A stretch of 6,669 nucleotides of DNA from MGBC113645 sp036308445 (GTDB taxonomy: Bacteria > Bacillota_I > Bacilli_A > Erysipelotrichales > Coprobacillaceae): assembly GCA_036308445.1 (NCBI GenBank), contig JAXJVS010000167.1, forward strand, positions 1 through 6,669, given 5' to 3'. Positions 1-5,172 of the stretch are shown here, piece after piece (position 1 is the stretch's first letter; each line of letters starts with the position of its first letter). Made by a program: the position numbers and the translations under genes. The notes under the pieces were generated by a model that saw nothing but the letters and a program-made list of their open reading frames with translations, made no database searches and had not been told where the DNA came from.

Positions 1-21
1 AAGAAAGATACTTATTTTCTA

Positions 22-49
22 TTGACTACTAAAAAAAGATGATTATTAT
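22..49 (+). promoter_or_regulatory. Sigma-A-like promoter for the DUF1292 gene
   Basis: The sequence shows TTGACT at 22-27 and TATTAT at 44-49 with a 16-base spacer (ATTATA at 45-50 would give 17). Both boxes are near the vegetative consensus, with five of six matches in each of TTGACT and TATTAT. The start codon at 83 would leave a leader of roughly 27 bases holding a strong ribosome binding site. In such AT-rich DNA chance -10 boxes are common, so most of the weight rests on the -35 box and the position. Confidence 0.6.
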
Positions 50-67
50 ATAGATAATGATGAATTG

Positions 68-75
68 AAAAGGAG
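68..75 (+). promoter_or_regulatory. Ribosome binding site that sets the start at 83
   Basis: AAAAGGAG ends 7 bases before ATG at 83. An in-frame TTG at 65 lies upstream of and against this site, so it cannot be the start it serves. This shortens the protein to 111 aa beginning MDQTIKIVDE. Confidence 0.85.
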
Positions 76-82
76 AAAAACA

Positions 83-418
83 ATGGATCAGACAATTAAA
101 ATAGTAGATGAACATGGTGTAGAAAAAGAATTTAGATATTTATTTGGTATTACTCGTCAAGAAACAGATGAACCATATGGTTACTTTGTTGAAATAAACA
201 GTCCTAGACCAGAAGTAGTAGTATATAAATTTAACTCAGAAGGTCAAATGAAAGATTTAGAAACACAAGAAGAATGGCAATATGCTCAACAAGTATTTGA
301 CTCATATATTGCTCAAATGCACGGAGGATGCGGTGGTTGTCATGGTGGATGTCATGATGATGACTCTTGTGGTTGTGGTGATGACTGTAGCTGCGAAGGA
401 GATTGTGGATGTAACTAA
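83..418 (+). CDS. DUF1292 (YrzB-like) small protein with Cys-rich metal-binding-like tail
   Basis: This 111-aa acidic protein has two parts. Residues 1-78 look like a DUF1292/YrzB domain: an opening strand with IKIVDEHGVEKEF, a central VEINSP..EVVVYKF strand region and a closing helix with the family-typical ETQEEWQYAQQVFDSYI. The biochemical role of DUF1292 is unknown; it is common in Firmicutes. Residues 80-111 form a low-complexity tail of Gly, Cys, His and Asp with nine cysteines (83, 86, 90, 96, 98, 102, 104, 108, 110) and histidines at 80, 87 and 91, in CxxC, CxC and CH spacings. This suggests binding of a soft metal such as Zn or Cu, or a redox role, but that is inference. There is no signal peptide or membrane segment, so it is probably cytosolic. 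It has its own promoter and terminator and so appears monocistronic. Start chosen at ATG 83 from the ribosome binding site. The domain call is firm; the tail's function is open. Confidence 0.88.
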   Translation: MDQTIKIVDEHGVEKEFRYLFGITRQETDEPYGYFVEINSPRPEVVVYKFNSEGQMKDLETQEEWQYAQQVFDSYIAQMHGGCGGCHGGCHDDDSCGCGDDCSCEGDCGCN

Positions 419-449
419 ACATTGGATTCTATATTCAATGTTTTTTATT
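417..449 (+). terminator. Intrinsic terminator of the DUF1292 gene
   Basis: An 11-pair stem begins at the stop codon. Bases 417-427 pair with 433-443 around a 5-base loop, with one G-T wobble, and the stem runs into a T-rich tract (TTTTTTATTT from 441). The core arms are AACATTG and CAATGTT. The stem is weak in GC but has the right shape and place. Confidence 0.8.
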
Positions 450-490
450 TTATCATAATTTTATCTATTATTCTTTTATATACATAGAAA

Positions 491-870
491 AGGAAGTGAT
501 ATCCATGAAGAGACTTATTTATGAAATGTTAGGAAATAAAAACTTATAGATAATTTAGCTGAACTTGATAAAGGAATAACATTATATGTAGAACAGTATC
601 AAAATATTTCTAAAGATATATTTAAGACTATAATAGAATGTTTCCATAGTTATATATATGATCAGTTGTTAACGTATTTTTGAATTATGAATATATATTA
701 AAATTAGAAAATATAGAAAATCAAGTTAGAAAATTATATATAAAATATTTAGAAATAAAGGAACTATTTCTAAGAAAAAAGCAAACAAAATGAAAGAAGA
801 CTATATAAACATATACAATCAATGTCATGGTCATATAAAACCCTTAGTTACATCAATAGAAGGTAAATGA
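491..870 (+). pseudogene. Frameshifted remnant of an unrecognised helical protein
   Basis: A good ribosome binding site (AGGAAGTGA, 491-499) precedes ATG at 505, which opens MKRLIYEMLGNK and stops at 547. Coding-like sequence continues in another frame from about 540 to the TGA at 681 (includes LIDNLAELDKGITLYVEQY), then in a third frame to the TGA at 791 (NYEYILKLENIENQVRKLY), then from ATG 790 to the TGA at 868 (MKEDYINIYNQCHGH). Each switch is in the same direction, as if one base had been lost three times at A or T runs. The joined product would be about 120 aa, charged and mostly helical, with no membrane segment. I recognise no family. It could instead be chance openness in AT-rich DNA, but the start signal and the smooth continuation favour a dead gene. 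Confidence 0.4.
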
Positions 871-1013
871 CATAATTACATTTATAGTTATAATACAATC
901 TATAATGCTCTGCTTGCATATATAGATCCTTTTTCTCAAATATTAGAGTATACTTATTTATTTGTATAGCGAGGTCTTCCTGCTTTATTATTGTTCATAA
1001 TTGTTGATTTCAT
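821..1013 (-). pseudogene. Degenerate IS1182-type transposase N-terminal fragment (tentative)
   Basis: Reading the minus strand from an ATG at 1013 gives MNNNKAGRPRYTNK (from the inner ATG at 998), then, through in-frame stops, GSIYASRAL about a dozen residues later. A neighbouring frame then gives NYVIYLL and DHD. The order GRPxY, then a short gap, GIYSSR, YLL and PDH is how the N-terminal domain of IS1182-like transposases (DUF772 type) is laid out. The fragment has several stops and at least one frame change and cannot be functional. I saw no inverted repeats marking ends. The similarity is judged by eye over short motifs, so the call is weak. Confidence 0.35.
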
Positions 1014-1031
1014 AGTTCAATATTCTCAAAC

Positions 1032-1059
1032 TAAAAGGATGTAGAATTTTCTACATCCT
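1032..1059 (-). terminator. Terminator of the flavoenzyme unit
   Basis: A perfect 10-pair stem, with arms AGGATGTAGA at 1036-1045 and TCTACATCCT at 1050-1059 around a 4-base loop, overlaps the stop codon of the 648-aa flavoenzyme. On the minus strand it is followed by a short TTTT run and then AG. The T-run is brief, so termination may be incomplete, but the stem is strong for this AT-rich region. Confidence 0.7.
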
Positions 1060-3004
1060 ATAAGCTTTTAGCAACTTCATATCCTTCACTAATAGCATCT
1101 TTAATATTACCAACTTTATGACCATCACCAATTAAATGATAAGTTACACCAGTTTCTTTTAACATATCTTCAATAGCATTATCTATATGATATCCATTTG
1201 CGAATATTAATGTATCAGCATCTTCAATAGTATATTCTTTACCATTCTGTTCATAAGTAATAGTTGTTTCAGTAGTATTAATAACTTTTGCATTACATTC
1301 AATATGAATACCTTTAGCCATCATACGTTGTACTAATACACTTCTACCAGCACCAGTTTCTTTCATCAAAATTTCTTTATCCATTTCAAGTACTGTTACA
1401 TCTCTATTTCTCATGAATCTATCATTTAATAATGGAGCTAAATAATCAGCAGTTTCACAACCAACACTTCCTCCACCAATAATAATAATCTTTTGACCAG
1501 GGAAAGCAATTCCACCTAAGATATCATCAGCAGTAGCCCATTGTTTAAAGTTAGTAAATGCATTGATTACATTAGGTTTAGCACCTGCTGCAGCAATAAC
1601 TTCATAATCTTTAAACTCTGTTTCTAATAATTCTTTAGTTACTGGTGTATTTAATCTTACTTCAATATCATTAGCTTCCAATCTATGAGCTAAATAAATA
1701 ACAACCTTAGTTAATTCTTGTTTACTGATAGGTACACAAGCGATATTAATTTGTCCACCTAATTTATCACTAGCTTCACATAATACAACATGATGACCTT
1801 TCTTATGAGCAACATATGCAGCTTCCATACCAGCAACACCACCACCGATAACTAAAACATTTTTTTTAGTTTCAGCTTCAGTTAATGTATCTTCATTTTC
1901 TAATTCAAATGATGGATTAACTGAACATGAAACTCTCTTACCAAACATAATACCATTTAAGCAACGAGTACATCCAATACAAGGCTTAATATCAATTTCT
2001 TTACCTTCATAAGACTTATTTGCGAATTCAGGATCACATAAGTTAGCTCTACCAATCATAACAGCATCAGCTAATTCATTAGCAATAATTTCATCAGCAA
2101 CCCAAGCTTCAGTAATACGCCCAACTGTAGCTACTGGAATATGAACATGTTTTTTAATATATTCAGATAAATGTGTATGACTACCTTGTTTACTACCAGG
2201 TGCAGGCATTGAACTACCTTTTTTTACAGTATTCCCACCAGAAACATGTAACATATCAACACCAGCTTTTTCTAACTGTTTAGCAACATATGTCATATCA
2301 TTAATATTTAAACCACCATCACTATATTCATCACCAGAGATTCTTACATCAATGATAAAATCTTCACCACATACTTTTCTTATTTCTTCAATAACTTCTA
2401 AAGTTAATCTTAAACGTCCATTAATATCTCCACCATATTCATCACATCGTTTATTATATAAAGGAGATAAGAAACCACCTAATAAACCATGAGCATGTGC
2501 ACAATGAACTTCAACACCATCTCCACCAGCAATCTGTACTCTTTTAGCAGCTTCTCCAAATTGTTTAATAATTACTTTTAATTCTTCCTTAGTTACTGCT
2601 CTAGGAGCAGCTTTTGCATAATATGGTCCTACATGAGAAGGAGCAATTAATTGAGGAGTTCCTGGAATAGGGAAAGCCATATATGCAGGATGGAATAACT
2701 GTGGTAATAATACAGTTCCATATTTATGAACCTCAGTAAATAATTTAGTCCATCCTTCAATATAACTATCATCATGAATAGACATATCACCAGGTAAATA
2801 AATATATGTTGGTTCAACAGTAACAACTTCAGAAACAATTAAACCAACACCGCCTTTTGCTCTAGCACCATAATGTTGAATTAATTCATCAGTAACATAT
2901 CCCTTATTAGCTAAGTTAGTAGAAATAGGTGGCATAAAAACTCTATTTTTAATTGTTTTTTTACCTATTTGAATAGGTTCAAATAAATGTTTATATTTTG
3001 TCAT
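1058..3004 (-). CDS. OYE-family NADH:flavin oxidoreductase, BaiH/BaiCD-like, 648 aa
   Basis: This long-form OYE protein probably reduces an activated C=C bond of an enone or enoate-type substrate using NADH via FAD, 4Fe-4S and FMN. Residues 1-335 are the FMN TIM barrel: N-terminal LFEPIQIG..IKNRVFMPP, Gln102/His105 in QLFHP, active-site HCAH at 167-170, the signature NKRCDEYGG at 184-192, Arg221, and the phosphate-binding GR at 318-319. Cysteines 342, 345, 348 and 360 (CX2CX2CX11C) should hold the 4Fe-4S cluster. The FAD motif GGGVAG lies at 387-392, a second Rossmann motif GGGSVG at 510-515 with acidic Glu540 favouring NADH, and a closing GD at 626-627. Length and layout match BaiH, BaiCD and FadH. 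The His pair and the insert near 522-535 look most like BaiH, but no other bai genes are here, so the bile-acid assignment is not made. It has no signal peptide. Start at ATG 3004, not TTG 3016, because of the ribosome binding site. It is second in the unit. Confidence 0.9.
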   Translation of the reverse strand: MTKYKHLFEPIQIGKKTIKNRVFMPPISTNLANKGYVTDELIQHYGARAKGGVGLIVSEVVTVEPTYIYLPGDMSIHDDSYIEGWTKLFTEVHKYGTVLLPQLFHPAYMAFPIPGTPQLIAPSHVGPYYAKAAPRAVTKEELKVIIKQFGEAAKRVQIAGGDGVEVHCAHAHGLLGGFLSPLYNKRCDEYGGDINGRLRLTLEVIEEIRKVCGEDFIIDVRISGDEYSDGGLNINDMTYVAKQLEKAGVDMLHVSGGNTVKKGSSMPAPGSKQGSHTHLSEYIKKHVHIPVATVGRITEAWVADEIIANELADAVMIGRANLCDPEFANKSYEGKEIDIKPCIGCTRCLNGIMFGKRVSCSVNPSFELENEDTLTEAETKKNVLVIGGGVAGMEAAYVAHKKGHHVVLCEASDKLGGQINIACVPISKQELTKVVIYLAHRLEANDIEVRLNTPVTKELLETEFKDYEVIAAAGAKPNVINAFTNFKQWATADDILGGIAFPGQKIIIIGGGSVGCETADYLAPLLNDRFMRNRDVTVLEMDKEILMKETGAGRSVLVQRMMAKGIHIECNAKVINTTETTITYEQNGKEYTIEDADTLIFANGYHIDNAIEDMLKETGVTYHLIGDGHKVGNIKDAISEGYEVAKSL

Positions 3005-3009
3005 AATAA

Positions 3010-3014
3010 CCTCC
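3010..3014 (-). promoter_or_regulatory. Ribosome binding site that sets the start at 3004
   Basis: GGAGG on the minus strand lies 5 bases before ATG at 3004. The alternative in-frame TTG at 3016-3014 overlaps it and is excluded. The site begins only a few bases after the T-run of the intergenic hairpin, so the hairpin could also affect ribosome access. Confidence 0.8.
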
Positions 3015-3018
3015 AAGT

Positions 3019-3050
3019 AAAAAGACCACCTTCAAACGAAGAGTGGTCTT
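3019..3050 (-). terminator. Intergenic hairpin with T-run between the two flavoenzyme genes
   Basis: Arms AAGACCAC (3022-3029) and GTGGTCTT (3043-3050) form 8 pairs, extended by CTTC/GAAG (3030-3033 with 3038-3041) across a one-base bulge at 3042, closing on a 4-base loop. On the minus strand five Ts follow (3023-3019). This is a typical intrinsic terminator shape placed inside the unit, right after the first stop codon. It probably lowers expression of the second gene or stabilises the first gene's mRNA. Confidence 0.7.
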
Positions 3051-3057
3051 ATTTGAT

Positions 3058-5073
3058 CTAAATTTCGTTTGCTGCTTTATATCCAGAACGAATTGCTTCA
3101 GCAATACCGGCTGTCTTATCTCCAGAACAATCTCCTGCATAATAGATCGGAGTATTAACACCATCAACATCAAGAGTATTCTTAACAGATCCAGCAGCCA
3201 TGATTACCATATCACATTCAATTGTAATATCTTTTTCTTCGCTAGTAGCATTTACGCCAGTAGAAGTAATGCTATTAACTTTAGTATTTACATACTGTTT
3301 AACACCATGTTTAGCAAAATCAGCCATCATAGTAGGTAAAACAGTACTAGATTCTTCTTTTGCAATCTTATCAGTCATTTCAACGATAGAAACCTGGCAA
3401 CCTTTATTCGCTACATATTCAGCAGTTTCAGCACCAACTAATCCACCACCAATAACAACAACGTTACCTTTAGCTTTAACTTTACCAGCTAATACATCCC
3501 AACTAGAGACAACATTAGCACCATCACTACCAGGAATAGGTAAATTCATATTATGTGCACCAACTGCAACGATAACAGCATCAGCATTATTCATAACATC
3601 TTTACTAGCTTCAGTATTTAAATGAATAGTTACATTTTCCATTGTAGGTAAAATCTTTTCATAATACTCTACAGAACGCATAATTTCATCTTTTCTAGGT
3701 GGAACAGCTGCAATATGAATCTGACCACCAATCTTATCTGCTTTTTCGTATACATCAACATTATGTCCACGCTTAGCAGCAACTCTTGCAGCTTCTAAAC
3801 CAGCAATACCAGCCCCTACAATAACAACATTTTTCTTATCATCTGCTGGTTTAATAAAGATAGTACCTTCGTCACCATTTTCAGCATTTAAGATACAAGA
3901 AATATATCTACGACCTTGAATAGCGTCTACACAACCTTTGTTACATTGTAAACATTCTCTAATAGGTTCATCATTTTCAACTTTAACAGCAATATCAGGA
4001 TCACATAATAAAGAACGACCATAACAAATAATATCAGCATCACCATCTGCTAAAATCTTTTCCCCATTAGCAACAGTAACAACTTTACCAACAACTGCTA
4101 CAGGAATACTTACAACTTCTTTAACTTTTTTAGTAATAGGTAACATCCAGTTATAATCTCTAGTTCCCATAGGAGGAATAGTATCAGCCATATTACCAGT
4201 ATGGTTAGCTTGTGCCACTTGAATCATATCAACACCAGCATCTTCTAACATCTTCGCAAATTTAATACCATCTTCTTCATGTAAACCACCTTTACCACGA
4301 TCACTACCATCATCATTAGTAGTAATGAAAGGTAATTTATATTCAATCATTAATTCAGGTGCAGCTTCTTTAATCGCAGCTACAACTTCTAATGCATAAC
4401 GAACACGGTTTTCTAAACTTCCACCATATTCATCAGTTCTATGATTTAAAATATCAGAACATAATGAACCAAGCAATCTATCACCATGAACTTCAATAGC
4501 ATCAATACCAGCTTCCTGAGCTCTTCTAGCACTTTGGGCAATCGCATCTTTAATTTGATTCAATTGTTCTTTAGTAGCTTCACTTACAAAGTGTTGCATA
4601 TCATGATGTAATTTTGCATAAGCAGCATCACTAGTTTGTTTAGCTTCAGCCATCTTAGCACCAAAAGTAGCCATATCTCCAGCTTCTTTAGCCTTTTGAG
4701 CTTCCATCATAGCTTGTCTAGAAACCATAATCATTCTTCCAACACCAGGAACATCATATTCTGGATGGAAAATCTGTAATGCAACTTTACAATCATATTC
4801 ATGCATCATATCAGCTAATTTTTTAAATGTAGGAATTTGACGATCATCACATAATTTTGGTGTTGGTGAAGCAGTCATAACTGGTGCAACATCACCAATA
4901 ATAACGTAACCAGAACCACCTTGTGCGACTCTCTTATAGAAGTTAAAACTTCTTTCTCCAATAGAACCATCACGTTCTTCATATCCAGTAGTTTGTGGAG
5001 GGAACATGATACGGTTTTTAAATGTTAAATGACCAACTTTGATTGGTTGTAATAATAATGAATCTTTACTCAT
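3058..5073 (-). CDS. bilR: Long-form OYE flavoenzyme with HGDR active site; candidate bilirubin reductase
   Basis: This 671-aa flavoenzyme has an FMN TIM barrel (1-370), a 4Fe-4S motif at Cys374, 377, 381 and 393 (CX2CX3CX11C, as in FadH), a FAD motif GAGIAG at 420-425 and an NAD motif GGGLVG at 542-547 with Glu565 favouring NADH, and ends with GD at 647-648. Barrel landmarks include KNRIMFPP, Gln100/His103, NHRTDEYGG (210-218) and GR at 352-353. The active-site stretch is odd: where relatives have HCAHAHG or HxxHGY, this has HGDR (196-199), three residues shorter, so the second His/Asn and the catalytic Tyr are absent. I recall HGDR as the motif reported for gut BilR, which reduces bilirubin towards urobilinogen; this basis is memory of the family, not a search. 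A helical Ala/Met/Lys/Glu-rich insert spans about 119-162. No flavodoxin-like or MarR-type partner gene is in the window. Alternatives are a 2-enoate reductase or another enone reductase. Start at ATG 5073 by ribosome-site spacing. It is the promoter-proximal gene. Confidence 0.62.
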   Translation of the reverse strand: MSKDSLLLQPIKVGHLTFKNRIMFPPQTTGYEERDGSIGERSFNFYKRVAQGGSGYVIIGDVAPVMTASPTPKLCDDRQIPTFKKLADMMHEYDCKVALQIFHPEYDVPGVGRMIMVSRQAMMEAQKAKEAGDMATFGAKMAEAKQTSDAAYAKLHHDMQHFVSEATKEQLNQIKDAIAQSARRAQEAGIDAIEVHGDRLLGSLCSDILNHRTDEYGGSLENRVRYALEVVAAIKEAAPELMIEYKLPFITTNDDGSDRGKGGLHEEDGIKFAKMLEDAGVDMIQVAQANHTGNMADTIPPMGTRDYNWMLPITKKVKEVVSIPVAVVGKVVTVANGEKILADGDADIICYGRSLLCDPDIAVKVENDEPIRECLQCNKGCVDAIQGRRYISCILNAENGDEGTIFIKPADDKKNVVIVGAGIAGLEAARVAAKRGHNVDVYEKADKIGGQIHIAAVPPRKDEIMRSVEYYEKILPTMENVTIHLNTEASKDVMNNADAVIVAVGAHNMNLPIPGSDGANVVSSWDVLAGKVKAKGNVVVIGGGLVGAETAEYVANKGCQVSIVEMTDKIAKEESSTVLPTMMADFAKHGVKQYVNTKVNSITSTGVNATSEEKDITIECDMVIMAAGSVKNTLDVDGVNTPIYYAGDCSGDKTAGIAEAIRSGYKAANEI

Positions 5074-5082
5074 TTCCATAAC

Positions 5083-5088
5083 CCTTCT
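5083..5088 (-). promoter_or_regulatory. Ribosome binding site favouring the start at 5073
   Basis: AGAAGG on the minus strand is 9 bases from ATG at 5073 but only 3 from an in-frame ATG at 5079. The usual spacing favours 5073 (protein beginning MSKDSLLLQP). The difference is two residues. Confidence 0.65.
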
Positions 5089-5096
5089 TTCTAATC

Positions 5097-5114
5097 ATGT
5101 TAATATTTTAACAT
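5097..5114. promoter_or_regulatory. 18-bp palindrome over the -10, likely operator
   Basis: ATGTTAATATTTTAACAT has perfect 7-base arms (5097-5103 and 5108-5114) around four bases. It covers the -10 box and the expected transcription start of the flavoenzyme unit. It is followed by no T-run and is AT-rich, so it fits a dimeric repressor site better than a terminator. The regulator is not in the window; a MarR- or TetR-type protein is a guess. Confidence 0.5.
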
Positions 5115-5133
5115 CTTACATTCAGAATTTCCA
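5105..5133 (-). promoter_or_regulatory. Candidate extended -10 promoter of the flavoenzyme unit
   Basis: On the minus strand TGGAAA (5133-5128) is followed after 17 bases by TAAAAT (5110-5105), which is preceded by TGT and so forms an extended -10 (TGnTAAAAT). Transcription would begin near 5098, leaving a leader of about 25 bases. The -35 box matches only four of six positions. The ABC gene upstream ends at 5173, so read-through from it is also possible since I see no terminator between them. Confidence 0.5.
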
Positions 5134-5172
5134 TAACATATTCAAAATGACAAAAGGAAACATAATTATATT

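Larger units (their letters stand above)
450..1030. other. Decayed intergenic stretch without an intact gene
   Basis: Between the DUF1292 terminator and the terminator of the leftward flavoenzyme unit I find no intact reading frame of useful length, RNA gene or array. What is visible is a + strand coding remnant (491-870) and a - strand transposase-like remnant (821-1013). The two overlap, so at least one reading is partly false or the pieces were juxtaposed by rearrangement. The rest is low-complexity A/T sequence. Confidence 0.6.

Noticed and set aside
2..20. AGAAA...TTTCT inverted repeat as an upstream terminator
   Set aside because: Only five A/T-rich pairs with a 9-base loop, as expected by chance in this DNA.
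65..82. Earlier TTG start giving a 117-aa DUF1292 protein
   Set aside because: The TTG lies against the AAAAGGAG site; ATG at 83 has the proper 7-base spacing.
231..422. Minus-strand open frame with His-rich translation opposite the DUF1292 gene
   Set aside because: The His runs are the complement of the Asp/Cys/Gly codons of the tail; no ribosome binding site or family.
450..1030. CRISPR array, tRNA or structured RNA in the gene-poor stretch
   Set aside because: No regularly spaced repeats and no tRNA-like arms or conserved TTCGA-type loop; the sequence is A/T low-complexity with coding remnants.
1058..3004. Naming this gene baiCD, baiH or fadH
   Set aside because: Shared architecture alone does not separate these subfamilies, and no bile-acid or beta-oxidation genes are adjacent.
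3043..3625. Open + strand frames antisense to the HGDR flavoenzyme
   Set aside because: They are antisense shadows of a well-supported flavoenzyme; Ser/Ile/Thr-rich translations without ribosome binding sites or known motifs.
5097..5114. Palindrome as the terminator of the ABC transporter gene
   Set aside because: It is far from the stop at 5173, almost entirely A/T, lacks a following T-run on the minus strand, and lies over the -10 of the next unit.
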